Below are positions 40,061 through 49,272 of a stretch of 64,000 nt of DNA, in pieces. The notes beneath the pieces were generated by a model that worked only from the letters and a program-made list of their open reading frames with translations, did not search any database and was not told the origin of the DNA. The stretch's first letter is position 1, and every line of letters starts with the position of its first letter. Source of the DNA: Rhodoligotrophos appendicifer (lineage in GTDB: Bacteria > Pseudomonadota > Alphaproteobacteria > Rhizobiales > Im1); the NCBI RefSeq assembly GCF_007474605.1, contig NZ_VHKL01000003.1, forward strand, positions 409,156 through 473,155, in the 5' to 3' direction. Position numbers and translations under genes: made by a program.

Positions 40061-41203
40061 ATGAGTGACGATGCCTTTGATGTTGTCGTGATCGGGGCCG
40101 GTGTCTTCGGCCTCGCCACGAGCCTCGAACTCGCCAAGCGGGGGCACCGTGTCGCTGTCATCGACCGCTGGGGCATCGGCCATCCCGTCACCTCCTCGAC
40201 CGGTGCCTCCCGCAGCATCCGCGTGTCCTATGATCACCCGGTCTATGTCGGGCTCGCTCTGCAAGCGATCGAGGCCTGGCGCGCGCTGGAGGCGGAAACC
40301 GGCCGCACCATCCTTCATCTGACCGGTCAGATCGACCTCGGTCCTGCCGACAAGCTGGCGGCGTTGGCGTCAACCGTTGCGGCGGCTGGCCTCCCCATGC
40401 GGGACATCGGCGCGAACGAAACCCGCGCTCTGTTTCCGGAGCTCCGCCTGAAGCCGGGCGAGAGGGCCCTGTTTCACGAGCAGGCGGGAACCGTCCTGGC
40501 GGAAGCGGGTCTGGCGGCCCTGCTCCAGGCGGCCGTGAGCCGCGGCGTGGTCGTTCGCGCCCCGGAGCGGGTCACGCGCATCCGCGGCGAGGCACCCCTG
40601 GTGATCGACACCGACCGCGGCTCGTTGAGCGCCGGGCGAATCGTCATCGCGGCGGGCCCCTGGACCGGCGAACTCCTCGCCATGCTGGGGCTTGGCCTCC
40701 CCCTCTCCCCGGCCATCGCCCAGGTGACGTTTCTCTCCGCACCCGAGCTTGTCGATCGGCCTGGCCTCGTCGAGTGGCAGGCCTTCGGCGCCACCGGCAT
40801 CTACGCCCATCCCGTCCCCGGCATCGGCTACAAGATCGCCCTCGATGCCGGCAGTGAGGGGTGGGACCCCGACACCGAAGAATGGGGCCCCGTCCTTGCC
40901 GAGGAACGCCAGGTCCTCGACTGGCTCTCCAGCCGCTTGACGCTGGCCGCCGTCACGGTCCAGCGGACGCAGCGCCATCCCTGGACCATGACGCCGGATG
41001 CCGATTTCGTGATTGGCGCATCCCTCAAGGGCGCGGTGACCCTGGCCTGCGGCTGTTCCGGCCATGCCTTCAAATTCGGCCCGGCCCTCGGCCCCCTGGT
41101 CGCCGACGCCCTCGAGGGGCGCGCCATCCCCGAGCTCTTCTCACCCGCCCGTCCCGGCCTCCGGGCTGCAGCCCCGTCACCCGCGGCCCCCATCACCCGC
41201 TGA
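40061..41203 (+). CDS. FAD-dependent amine oxidase (sarcosine oxidase/DAO family)
   Basis: This 380-residue flavoprotein has the N-terminal dinucleotide-binding motif V-V-I-G-A-G-V-F-G-L-A-T and the family's G-A-S-R-S-I-R stretch near residue 48. A C-terminal C-G-C-S-G-H-A-F-K-F-G-P carries the Cys that binds FAD covalently in monomeric sarcosine oxidase and N-methyltryptophan oxidase. It would oxidatively demethylate or deaminate an N-methyl amine. Position after the amidase suggests it oxidises the amine product. A 100-base gap separates it from the amidase gene. Confidence 0.9.
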   Translation: MSDDAFDVVVIGAGVFGLATSLELAKRGHRVAVIDRWGIGHPVTSSTGASRSIRVSYDHPVYVGLALQAIEAWRALEAETGRTILHLTGQIDLGPADKLAALASTVAAAGLPMRDIGANETRALFPELRLKPGERALFHEQAGTVLAEAGLAALLQAAVSRGVVVRAPERVTRIRGEAPLVIDTDRGSLSAGRIVIAAGPWTGELLAMLGLGLPLSPAIAQVTFLSAPELVDRPGLVEWQAFGATGIYAHPVPGIGYKIALDAGSEGWDPDTEEWGPVLAEERQVLDWLSSRLTLAAVTVQRTQRHPWTMTPDADFVIGASLKGAVTLACGCSGHAFKFGPALGPLVADALEGRAIPELFSPARPGLRAAAPSPAAPITR

Positions 41204-41236
41204 AGCTTGCCGGCGCTGCCGGATCCGTGCGGGCCA

Positions 41237-41296
41237 CCTCGCGACGGCGAGCCTCGCGACGGAGAGCCTTGCGGCGGAGAGCCTTAGGACGGCGAG
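41237..41296. repeat. Four tandem 15-bp repeats in the gap before the acyl-CoA ligase gene
   Basis: Four units of the form CCTCGCGACGGCGAG run head to tail at 41237, 41252, 41267 and 41282, with one to four differences each. Each unit contains a short inverted repeat (CTCGC...GCGAG), so the transcript could form stacked hairpins. They lie 34 bases past the flavoprotein stop. They may act as a transcript end or boundary between operons. Confidence 0.75.
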
Positions 41297-41467
41297 CCGC
41301 GCAGCATGTCGGCCGGCTCCGGCGGCCCCTCCAGCACCTCTTCGCAGCCGTCGAGTTGAATCCGCGCCGGCGCAAAAACCGATCGAACGATTGTTAGAAA
41401 TCGCTTGCCTTTCGAGCCTCCCCCGTGTTCATCTTGCCCAATAAGAAAAACATTGCCGGGAGGAGCT

Positions 41468-43042
41468 ATGGAGACCCTCAACGAGGTCCTGACACGTTCG
41501 GCGCGCATCTTGGCCGACCGGCCGTTCATCGTGAGCGACGCGGAGACCCTGACCTATGGCGAGTTCGCCGCGCAGACCGCGCGCGCCGCCAATGTGCTCT
41601 CCGATCTGGGCATCGGCAAGGGCGATCCTGTCGGCCTCTATCTGCCGAGCTGTCCGGTCCTGGCTGTGGGCTACTTCGCCTGTCAGCGCCTCGGCGCCAT
41701 CCCGACGCCCATGAGCGCCATGTATCGCGAGACCGAAGTCGGCAACATCTCGGCGCGCACCGAGATGAAGGCGATGCTCACCACTCCCCAGGGCCTGGAC
41801 GTCGTGACTGCGGTGCGCGCGGCCACCGGCTTTCCGCGCCACATCCTGGTGGTCGGCGGCACCGGTGACGGTCCGGGCGTCATCCCGTTTGAGCCGGCCA
41901 TGGCGGCCGCGCCTGCGACCTTTAACAATGTGGTCTGCGGCCCTGCCGACAGCGCGGCCCTCTTCTTCACCTCGGGCACGACGGGAGCGCCGAAGGGCGC
42001 GCTGCACACCCAGCTCAGCCAATATTCGACCCTGAAGGACATGATGACCTACAACCGGTTCCGCTTCGGGACCGAGGTCTTCCTGGACGTCCTGCCGATT
42101 TTCAATAATTTCGGCGCCACCTGCAAGATGAACCTGGCCCTGTTTTCCGGCGCCACCATGATCATGCAGGAACGCTGGGACACCCAGCGCGTGCTGAAGA
42201 CCATTCGCGACCACAAGGTCACCTTCATGGCCGGCACTCCGACCATGTTTCTCTACATGATCAACGAGTTCGATCCCGCCGTCGATGATCTCTCCTCCCT
42301 GCGTCTGGCGGTGACCGGTGGCGCACCGGTCGCACCGGCGATCATGGAGCAGTTCGAGGCGAAATTCGGTGTCCGCCTGGTCCAGGCCTATGGCTCGACC
42401 GAGGTCACCGGCTACATCACCGGCGAGCCGCTGATCGGTCCCCGTCGCTTCGGCTCCGCTGGCCTGCCCTTCGGCAGCGCCGAGATCACGATCGTCGATG
42501 ACGACGGCAATTCCCTCCCCGCGAACGAAATCGGCGAGATCCGCGTCGGCGGCGACACGGTCGGCGGCGGCTACTGGCTCGATCCCGAGACCACCGCCAA
42601 GATCTTCACCGACAAGGGCTGGTTGAGCGGCGATCTCGGCTATCTCGATGCCGACGGCTTCCTCTTCATCGTCGACCGCAAGAAGGATGTGATCATTTCT
42701 GGCGGCTACAACATCTATCCCCTCGAGGTCGAGGACCTGATCTACGGCTATCCTGATGTCGGGGTCTGCGCCCTTGTCGGCGTCAGCGATCCCGTGAAGG
42801 GCGAGATTCCCGCAGCCGTCATCGTCGTCCGGCCGGGAACGACGGTCAGCCCCGATGGCCTGATCGACTTCTGCCGCAGCAAGGTCGCCGCCTACAAGGT
42901 GCCGCGCCAGGTCTATTTCATCGACGAGATGCCGCTCGGCCCCAATGGCAAGATCCTCAAACGGCAGCTGCGCGACTGGATTGCCGCAGGCCGCATCACC
43001 CCGGCGGAGACCGCAGCGGCGCCCCGAAAGGCCATGTCATGA
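41468..43042 (+). CDS. AMP-dependent acyl-CoA synthetase
   Basis: This 524-residue ligase would activate a carboxylic acid to its CoA ester. Motifs are L-F-F-T-S-G-T-T-G-A-P-K-G (ATP binding), Y-G-S-T-E, S-G-D-L-G and the catalytic lysine in P-N-G-K-I-L-K-R-Q. GGGAGG precedes ATG 41468. Its stop overlaps the next SDR gene, and a complete branched-chain-type importer follows, so it probably activates the imported acid. It is distinct from the aliA-like ligase 10 kb away, which suggests a second substrate or a chain-shortened one. Confidence 0.9.
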   Translation: METLNEVLTRSARILADRPFIVSDAETLTYGEFAAQTARAANVLSDLGIGKGDPVGLYLPSCPVLAVGYFACQRLGAIPTPMSAMYRETEVGNISARTEMKAMLTTPQGLDVVTAVRAATGFPRHILVVGGTGDGPGVIPFEPAMAAAPATFNNVVCGPADSAALFFTSGTTGAPKGALHTQLSQYSTLKDMMTYNRFRFGTEVFLDVLPIFNNFGATCKMNLALFSGATMIMQERWDTQRVLKTIRDHKVTFMAGTPTMFLYMINEFDPAVDDLSSLRLAVTGGAPVAPAIMEQFEAKFGVRLVQAYGSTEVTGYITGEPLIGPRRFGSAGLPFGSAEITIVDDDGNSLPANEIGEIRVGGDTVGGGYWLDPETTAKIFTDKGWLSGDLGYLDADGFLFIVDRKKDVIISGGYNIYPLEVEDLIYGYPDVGVCALVGVSDPVKGEIPAAVIVVRPGTTVSPDGLIDFCRSKVAAYKVPRQVYFIDEMPLGPNGKILKRQLRDWIAAGRITPAETAAAPRKAMS

Positions 43043-43797
43043 CCCTCGAAGGAAGAACGGCCTTCGTCTCCGGCGCCGGCGGTCCCATGGGTGCTGCCAT
43101 CGCCCGGCGCTATGCCGGGGCGGGCGCGGATCTGATGGTCACCGACATTTCCGCCAACCGTCTCAACGCCGCTGCCGACGCGTTGCGGCGCGATTTTCCC
43201 GAGCGTCGCATCGTCTCGCACCGCGCCAATGGCTTGATCGAGGCGGAGGCCAACGAGACGGCCCAGATCGCCCTCGATCAGCTCGGCCGCGTCGACATCC
43301 TGGTGAATGTCGTCGGCGGCATCAAGAGTGCCGACCTCGTCATGCCCGTGCTGACCATGACCGAGGAGCGCTGGGATACGACCTTCGCCTTCAATCTGAA
43401 GGGCCTGTTTTTTCTCGTCCGGGCGCTCGGTCCCCAGATGGTGGCCAACCAATACGGCCGCATCGTGAACATTTCCTCCGTCACCTTCGCCGGCGACGAC
43501 AAGCAGCCCGAATACGGGGCCGCCAAGGCCGCCGTGGCCTCGATCTCGCGGTCGCTGTCCATGGAGCTGGCCCCCTATGTCACCGTGAACTGCATTGCGC
43601 CCGGCATGATCCAGACCTCGGTGCTCGAGCGCGCCGATCCGGCACTCGTCGAGGCCTATCGCAGCCGCACCGTGCTCAAGCGCCTGGGAACGCCCGAGGA
43701 CATCGCCGGCGCCGCTTTGTTCCTGGCCAGTGACGATGCCGCCTACATCACCGGCGTGATCCTGCCGGTGTCGGGAGGGATCTGGCCGGCCCTTTGA
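43039..43797 (+). CDS. Short-chain dehydrogenase/reductase
   Basis: This 252-residue SDR has cofactor loop V-S-G-A-G-G-P-M-G-A-A-I, slightly unusual in having Pro-Met where Gly-Ile is common. It also has N-V-V-G-G near residue 90, catalytic Ser in I-S-S-V-T and Y-G-A-A-K. The C-terminal G-V-I-L-P-V-S-G-G is typical. It starts within the ligase stop (ATGA). It probably oxidises a hydroxyacyl-CoA or an alicyclic alcohol made from the ligase product. Confidence 0.9.
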   Translation: MTLEGRTAFVSGAGGPMGAAIARRYAGAGADLMVTDISANRLNAAADALRRDFPERRIVSHRANGLIEAEANETAQIALDQLGRVDILVNVVGGIKSADLVMPVLTMTEERWDTTFAFNLKGLFFLVRALGPQMVANQYGRIVNISSVTFAGDDKQPEYGAAKAAVASISRSLSMELAPYVTVNCIAPGMIQTSVLERADPALVEAYRSRTVLKRLGTPEDIAGAALFLASDDAAYITGVILPVSGGIWPAL

Positions 43798-43837
43798 CCC
43801 TGAGACCACCACCAAAGAAAACATATGGGAGGACGCT

Positions 43838-45049
43838 ATGACGTATAAATGGACCCGCAGAGGCTTCGGACTCATCGCTATGGCAGCACTGAGCACGACG
43901 GCCCTTTCGATCCCCGCAGCCTTTGCCGATGAGGTGATCACCATCGGCATCTCGGCTCCCATGTCCGGGGCCGCCGCCACCTGGGGCCTCGGCATGGAAT
44001 ACACCGCCAAGGAAGCCGCCAAGGCGATCAACGATGCCGGCGGCATCACCGTCGACGGCAAGAAATATACATTCAACGTCATTGCCTATGACAACAAGTA
44101 CAACGCCGCCGAGGGCTCCAAGGTCGCCCAGACCCTGCTCAGCCGCGACAACGCGCAATTCGTGATCGGCGTCGGCACCGCGCCCGTAAAGGCCCTGCAG
44201 TCTTTGACCGAGCGCAAGGGCGTGCTGTTGTTCTCGACCGCCTGGGGCCGCGACATCAAGGGACCGAAATTTCCCCTGACCTTCACCCAGATCAACACCC
44301 CCAACGAGGTGCTGGTGCTGCTCTACCCTCTCGTGAAGGGGCAGAACCCGAACATCAAGACCGTCGCTTTGCTCAATCCCAATGACGCCACCGGCAAGGA
44401 AGTCACCCAGGCCGCCAAGGAGAACTGGGAGAAGCTGGGCGTCGAGATCGTCAGCACCGACTGGTATGAGCGCGGGGCCACCGAGTTTCAGCCGATTGCC
44501 GCCAAGATCGCAGCCTTGAAGCCCGACGTGGTCGACCTCGGCGCCTCCCCGGCCGCCGAAGGGGGCCTAGTCCTGAAGGAACTCGACGTGATCGGCTGGA
44601 AGGGCGTCAAGGTCATCGGCGCCGGCACCAGCGGCGAAGCCGTTGTCAAGGTGGCCGGTCCTGCTGCGGAGCAGACCTATATGGGACTGGCCGCCGACTA
44701 TGACGGCCCCGAGGCGACCGAGGTCCAGCATGCCCTGAACAAGGGTGCCCGCGATGTCATCCGCGAGCCTCTGAACGTCGTGCAGATGGGTGGATACGAC
44801 GCCATCATGGCGCTGAAGGCCGGCATCGAGAAGGCCAACAGTGTCGATCCGAAGAAGGTCGCCGAGGCTCTTCCCACGGCCATCATCGACACCTCCTATG
44901 GCAAGTCGGTCTTCGGCGGCATGGAGATCTACGGATCGCCCCAGCAGCTTCAGCTGCCGGTCATCGTCACTCAGGTGAAGGACGGCAAAGCGGTTGAGCT
45001 CAAGCGGGTGATCCCCGCCGAGCTGCAGAAGCGTCTCAGTTCCAACTGA
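43838..45049 (+). CDS. livK: Branched-chain-type ABC transporter binding protein (LivK/J)
   Basis: This 403-residue periplasmic protein has a twin-Arg-like start (T-R-R-G-F) and a signal peptide cleaved near A-A-F-A-D (residue 29). The mature part opens V-I-T-I-G-I-S-A-P-M-S-G, the standard type I binding fold. GGGAGG precedes the ATG. It leads the five-gene importer. Relatives in aromatic-degraders bind benzoate-like acids as well as amino acids, so a cyclic carboxylate is plausible given the neighbours. Confidence 0.92.
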   Translation: MTYKWTRRGFGLIAMAALSTTALSIPAAFADEVITIGISAPMSGAAATWGLGMEYTAKEAAKAINDAGGITVDGKKYTFNVIAYDNKYNAAEGSKVAQTLLSRDNAQFVIGVGTAPVKALQSLTERKGVLLFSTAWGRDIKGPKFPLTFTQINTPNEVLVLLYPLVKGQNPNIKTVALLNPNDATGKEVTQAAKENWEKLGVEIVSTDWYERGATEFQPIAAKIAALKPDVVDLGASPAAEGGLVLKELDVIGWKGVKVIGAGTSGEAVVKVAGPAAEQTYMGLAADYDGPEATEVQHALNKGARDVIREPLNVVQMGGYDAIMALKAGIEKANSVDPKKVAEALPTAIIDTSYGKSVFGGMEIYGSPQQLQLPVIVTQVKDGKAVELKRVIPAELQKRLSSN

Positions 45050-45124
45050 TCGCCTCGCTGGCCGGCGGCGGGGCATGCTCCGCCGCCATTCCTGTCCCCA
45101 ATCGCCCCTCATGAGCTGAGCCCG

Positions 45125-46000
45125 ATGAGCGTCTCTGCCCAGTTGTTGCTGAACAGTCTCCAGATCGGTGCCGTCTACGTCCTCTTCGCCATGGGCCTGA
45201 CGATCATCTTCGGCGTCATGCGGATCGTGAATTTTGCCCATGGCGAGTTCTTCACGCTCTGTGCGCTGATCATCGCCGTGTCCATGCCCTGGCTCGTGGA
45301 GGGAGGCCTGCCTCTCTGGGCGGCCTATGGCCTGTCCTTCGTCTTCGGCCTCGGCGCCGTCACCCTTCTCAGCCTCGTCATCTTCCGCTTCGGCTTCATG
45401 AAGTTCCAGCGCGACATGATCGGCTCCTTCATCTTGTCCATCGGCCTTGTCCTCCTGCTCCAGGGCGTCTATCTCGACGTCTTCGGCGGCATCCCCCGGG
45501 TCGTGCCGCCGGTGGTCGAGGGCACCTATTCGATCATGGGCGCGGCCATCACCGCCCAGCGCCTGCTGCTCTGCGCCATCGCCCTGGTCATCACCATCGC
45601 CCTCTATTGGATGCTGACCCACACGAAGCTGGGCAAGGGGCTCCGCGCCATCGCCGAGGACCACGAGGCCGCCATGCTGCAGGGCATCCCCTACCGTCGC
45701 ATCACGCTCTACGGCTTCCTCATCGGCTCGCTGCTGGCGGCCATCGCCGGCGGTCTCATCGCCCCGGTCTCGGTGCCCTCCCCGGTCATCGGCGCCGACT
45801 ATCTGATCAAGGGCTTCATCGCTGTGATCATCGGCGGCCTCGGCAGCATTTCCGGCGCCATCCTCGGCAGTGCCCTGATCGCCGTCATCGACAGCGTCGG
45901 CGGCTATTATTTCGATCCGTCGACCGCGACCATCGCCATGTTCGTGCTGGTCATGCTGGTCCTGATCGTTCGACCGAGAGGGATCCTCGGACATGCCTAA
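45125..46000 (+). CDS. livH: Branched-chain-type ABC transporter permease LivH
   Basis: This 291-residue membrane protein has L-L-L-N-S-L-Q-I-G-A-V-Y at the start, I-V-N-F-A-H-G-E-F near residue 37 and a C-terminal V-I-I-G-G-L-G-S-I-S-G-A. It overlaps livM by 8 bases. This is a second copy of the family in the window and differs clearly from the partial one at the left edge. Confidence 0.93.
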   Translation: MSVSAQLLLNSLQIGAVYVLFAMGLTIIFGVMRIVNFAHGEFFTLCALIIAVSMPWLVEGGLPLWAAYGLSFVFGLGAVTLLSLVIFRFGFMKFQRDMIGSFILSIGLVLLLQGVYLDVFGGIPRVVPPVVEGTYSIMGAAITAQRLLLCAIALVITIALYWMLTHTKLGKGLRAIAEDHEAAMLQGIPYRRITLYGFLIGSLLAAIAGGLIAPVSVPSPVIGADYLIKGFIAVIIGGLGSISGAILGSALIAVIDSVGGYYFDPSTATIAMFVLVMLVLIVRPRGILGHA

Positions 46001-46961
46001 GCTCAATGTCGCAACCCTTGCCCTCGCAGCCGCTGCGGTCGCCACCATGGCCGTCCTGCTGACGACGAATGACGGCTATACGGCAAAGCTCATCGGCTGG
46101 ATTGCGATTAGCGCCCTCCTGGCCGCCAGCCTGCGCTTCGTGCTGCTCATCGGCGAGCTCAACTTTGCGATTGCCGGCTTCTTCGGCATCGGCGCCTACA
46201 CCTCGGGCATGGCGACGGCGGTCTATGAAGTGTCGTTCCCCCTGGCGCTTCTGATCGGTGCGGTCGCAGCCGGCCTGGCCAGCTTTCTCTTCGGCTTCGT
46301 CACGCTCCGGGTGAAGGGTCCCTATTTCCTGCTGATCGGCTTTGCCTTCACGGAAGTGCTGCGCCTGATCTATACACAGACCGACTATATCGGCGGCAGC
46401 TCCGGCCTCATCGGCATCTTTCCGCCCATCGATCTTGAGCCGATCTTTCCCGCTGTCGTCGTGGCCCTGGTCATCCTCGTGCTCATCGCCCTCTATCTCG
46501 TGGAGCGCTCCGATCTCGGCAAGGTCTTTGGCGGAATCCGCAACAATGATGCGGTCGTGCGCACCACCGGCGTCAACGTCCACATGACGAAAGTCCTCTG
46601 CGTCGTCATCGCTTCCGTGGCCGCGGGCCTGGGTGGGGGGCTGCAGGCCCACTCCAACAACGTGATCTCGCCCGGCGATTTCAGCTTCGTCCTTTCCACC
46701 TTCGCTTTGGCCTTCGTGAAGGTGGGCGGCGAGGAGCACATCATGGGGGCCGTCCTCGGTGCCATCATCATGACCCTCATCGCCCAATATGCGCTCGGTC
46801 TCGAGGCCATGGAACACATCGTCTTCGGCGCCGCCATCGTGGCCGTCACCCTGCTCCTGCCCCACGGCCTGTTCGGCGTGCTCAAGCGCTTCTGGGCGCG
46901 GATCGCGCCGGGCGCGAAGCCGGCGGCGCTGGCGTCGGCGGAGGCAAAGGAGAGCCGATGA
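45993..46961 (+). CDS. livM: Branched-chain-type ABC transporter permease LivM
   Basis: This 322-residue partner permease has F-A-I-A-G-F-F-G-I-G-A-Y-T-S-G near residue 55 and S-D-L-G-K-V-F-G-G-I-R-N-N-D in the coupling loop. It overlaps livH by 8 bases and livG by 4, so the operon is tightly coupled. The C-terminus is Ala-rich and probably cytoplasmic. Confidence 0.93.
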   Translation: MPKLNVATLALAAAAVATMAVLLTTNDGYTAKLIGWIAISALLAASLRFVLLIGELNFAIAGFFGIGAYTSGMATAVYEVSFPLALLIGAVAAGLASFLFGFVTLRVKGPYFLLIGFAFTEVLRLIYTQTDYIGGSSGLIGIFPPIDLEPIFPAVVVALVILVLIALYLVERSDLGKVFGGIRNNDAVVRTTGVNVHMTKVLCVVIASVAAGLGGGLQAHSNNVISPGDFSFVLSTFALAFVKVGGEEHIMGAVLGAIIMTLIAQYALGLEAMEHIVFGAAIVAVTLLLPHGLFGVLKRFWARIAPGAKPAALASAEAKESR

Positions 46962-47713
46962 CCGAGGCATCCTCACCCGCACCCCGCACCGACGGCAAGC
47001 CGCTTCTGCGCACCGAGGGCCTGTCGCGCCGCTATGGCGGGCTGGTCGCGGTCTCTGAGCTGACCTTCGCGCTCCATCCCGGCGAGATCCTGGGCCTCAT
47101 CGGCCCCAACGGCGCCGGCAAGAGCACAACCTTCAACCTGATCAGCGGCTTCGTGAAACCCTCCGCCGGCCGGCTCTTCTTCGGCGCGACCGACGTGACG
47201 GGGGACTCTGCCACCCGGATCAGTCGCCGCGGCCTCGTCCGCACCTTTCAGCATGGCAGCCTGCTGCGCGAGATGACGGTTCGCGACAACATCCTCGTCG
47301 GCACCTTCCATGCGCTGAAGAAGACCGAGCGCGCCGCCCGGATCCAGGAGACGGCATCCCTGTTGGGCTTGACCGAGGTGCTGGACGAAGCGGCAGGCCG
47401 GCTGCCCCACGGCACCCAGCGCATGATCTCCATAGCCATCGCTTTGGCCTCCCGACCCACCATCCTGTGCCTGGATGAGCCCCTGACCGGCCTCAACCAG
47501 ACCGAGGTCGCCGGAGCCTTGGATGCGATCCGCCGCATCCGCGACGAGCACGGCACCGCCATCCTTTTCGTCGAGCACAACATGCGCGCCGTCATGAAGC
47601 TGTGCGACCGCCTCATCGTTCTCAATCACGGCGAGCTGCTCTGCGAAGGCACGCCCGAGGAGGTCACCAAGGATGACCGCGTGATCAGCGCCTATCTGGG
47701 ACGCCGCAAATGA
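46958..47713 (+). CDS. livG: Branched-chain-type ABC transporter ATPase LivG
   Basis: This 251-residue ATPase shows Walker A G-P-N-G-A-G-K-S-T, the degenerate LivG signature L-P-H-G-T-Q-R and Walker B L-C-L-D-E-P-L-T-G-L-N. The region after Walker A (I-S-G-F-V-K-P-S-A-G) is typical. It overlaps livM and livF by four bases each. Confidence 0.93.
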   Translation: MTEASSPAPRTDGKPLLRTEGLSRRYGGLVAVSELTFALHPGEILGLIGPNGAGKSTTFNLISGFVKPSAGRLFFGATDVTGDSATRISRRGLVRTFQHGSLLREMTVRDNILVGTFHALKKTERAARIQETASLLGLTEVLDEAAGRLPHGTQRMISIAIALASRPTILCLDEPLTGLNQTEVAGALDAIRRIRDEHGTAILFVEHNMRAVMKLCDRLIVLNHGELLCEGTPEEVTKDDRVISAYLGRRK

Positions 47714-48426
47714 GTGACATCGTATTGCAGGTCTCGGGCCTGAGCGTGGCCTATGGCGTCGTCGAGGCCGTCCACGAGATCGACATCGAAATCGAGCGCG
47801 GCAGGATCACCACCATTGTCGGCTCCAACGGCGCCGGCAAGTCCACGATCATGAAGGCGCTGATCGGCCTGATCAAGGCCTCGAAGGGCAGCGTCAAGCT
47901 GTTCGGCGAGGAGATCCTGGGCCGCGAGATCTATGAGAATGTCGATCGTGGCCTGTCGCTGGTCCCCGAGGGCCGGCGCCTGCTGCCCTCCATGACGGTC
48001 CTGGAGAACCTCGAGATCGGCGCCTATCGCCGGACCGATGCCGCCGCCGTCAAGCGCGACATGGAGCGGGTCCTCACCTATTTCCCGATCCTGCGCGAAA
48101 AGCTCCCGGCCCGCGCCTCCAGCCTCAGCGGCGGCCAGCAGCAGATGGTCGCCGTGGCGCGCGCGCTGATGAACGCGCCGAAGCTGTTGATGCTGGATGA
48201 ACCCTCCATCGGCCTCGCCCCGTCGGTGGTCGACCTGATCGGCGACATCATCCAGGAGATCAGCAAGACCGGCACCGACATCCTGCTCGTCGAGCAGAAC
48301 GCGGAAATGGCGCTCGGCATCGCCGATCACGCCTATATCATTGAGAATGGCCGGATCACCATGAGCGGCCCCGCCGCCGATCTCGCCCGCAGCGACGAGG
48401 TGCGCCAGGCCTATCTCGGCATGTGA
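47710..48426 (+). CDS. livF: Branched-chain-type ABC transporter ATPase LivF
   Basis: This 238-residue second ATPase has Walker A G-S-N-G-A-G-K-S-T, signature L-S-G-G-Q-Q-Q-M and Walker B L-M-L-D-E-P-S-I-G-L-A-P, the usual LivF variant. It closes the importer operon. The gene converges on badH with a 44-base gap, where I see no clear terminator. Confidence 0.93.
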   Translation: MSDIVLQVSGLSVAYGVVEAVHEIDIEIERGRITTIVGSNGAGKSTIMKALIGLIKASKGSVKLFGEEILGREIYENVDRGLSLVPEGRRLLPSMTVLENLEIGAYRRTDAAAVKRDMERVLTYFPILREKLPARASSLSGGQQQMVAVARALMNAPKLLMLDEPSIGLAPSVVDLIGDIIQEISKTGTDILLVEQNAEMALGIADHAYIIENGRITMSGPAADLARSDEVRQAYLGM

Positions 48427-48470
48427 CGCGCCGCGAGGCGAGCCGTGCGGGATGTGACACCCGGCCGGGA

Positions 48471-49244
48471 TTACCCGTGCATCGACAGCCCGCCGGACAC
48501 CGAGATCGTCTGTCCGGTGATGTAATCGGCATCGCTGCTGACCAGCAGCGCCACGATGCCGGGATAATCCTCGGGCTGCGCCACCCGGCGCAAGGGAATG
48601 GCCATCTCCAGCCGCTCGATGAGCTTGGAGGCCGAGGGCGTGGAGGCCGCGAGATCGTCGAGCAGCGGCGTCTGCGTCGGCCCCGGACAGACGGTGTTCA
48701 CGCGGATGCCGGACTTGGCATGTTCCCGTGCGATCGTCTTCGTGAACGCGATCATGCCGCCCTTGCAGGCGGAATAGACCGCTTCCCCGCTGGAGCCCAC
48801 CCGGCCCGCATCGGAGGCGATGTTGACGATCTTGCCGGCCTTTCGGCTCGCCATCCGCGGCAGCACCGCATGATGCATGTTGAGATGCCCGACGAGGTTG
48901 ATGGCGATCACCTTTTCCCACAGCGCCGGATCGGAATCGACGAAGTTGATCATCCGGTCCCAGCCCGCATTGTTGACCAGGATGGCGATGGGTCCGAGCT
49001 CGTCCTCGACCCGGGCCACCACGGCCGCGACCGCGCCATGATCGGTGATATCAACCGTGAAGGCTGCGGCCTGTCCGCCGTCAGCGACGATCAGCTCGGC
49101 GGTGTCCTTGGCGCCGGCTTCGTTCATGTCGAGAATGGCGACTTTGCAGCCCTCCTCCCCCAGCCGCCGGCAGATGGCGCGGCCGATGCCGCTGCCGCCG
49201 CCGGTCACCACCGCAACCTGATCCGTCAAGCCACGCAGTCCCAT
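48471..49244 (-). CDS. badH: 2-hydroxycyclohexanecarboxyl-CoA dehydrogenase (BadH)
   Basis: This 257-residue SDR oxidises 2-hydroxycyclohexanecarboxyl-CoA to the 2-keto form. It keeps T-G-G-G-S-G-I-G, the catalytic I-A-S-D and Y-S-A-C-K, plus stretches I recognise from Rhodopseudomonas BadH: I-A-I-N-L-V-G-H-L-N-M-H-H-A-V-L-P and V-C-P-G-P-T-Q-T-P-L-L. I chose ATG 49244, with AAGGAG upstream, over ATG 49334. It is the last gene of the leftward ali/bad operon. Confidence 0.88.
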   Translation of the reverse strand: MGLRGLTDQVAVVTGGGSGIGRAICRRLGEEGCKVAILDMNEAGAKDTAELIVADGGQAAAFTVDITDHGAVAAVVARVEDELGPIAILVNNAGWDRMINFVDSDPALWEKVIAINLVGHLNMHHAVLPRMASRKAGKIVNIASDAGRVGSSGEAVYSACKGGMIAFTKTIAREHAKSGIRVNTVCPGPTQTPLLDDLAASTPSASKLIERLEMAIPLRRVAQPEDYPGIVALLVSSDADYITGQTISVSGGLSMHG

Positions 49245-49272
49245 GGAATTCTCCTTCTTGGCGCTTTGCACC

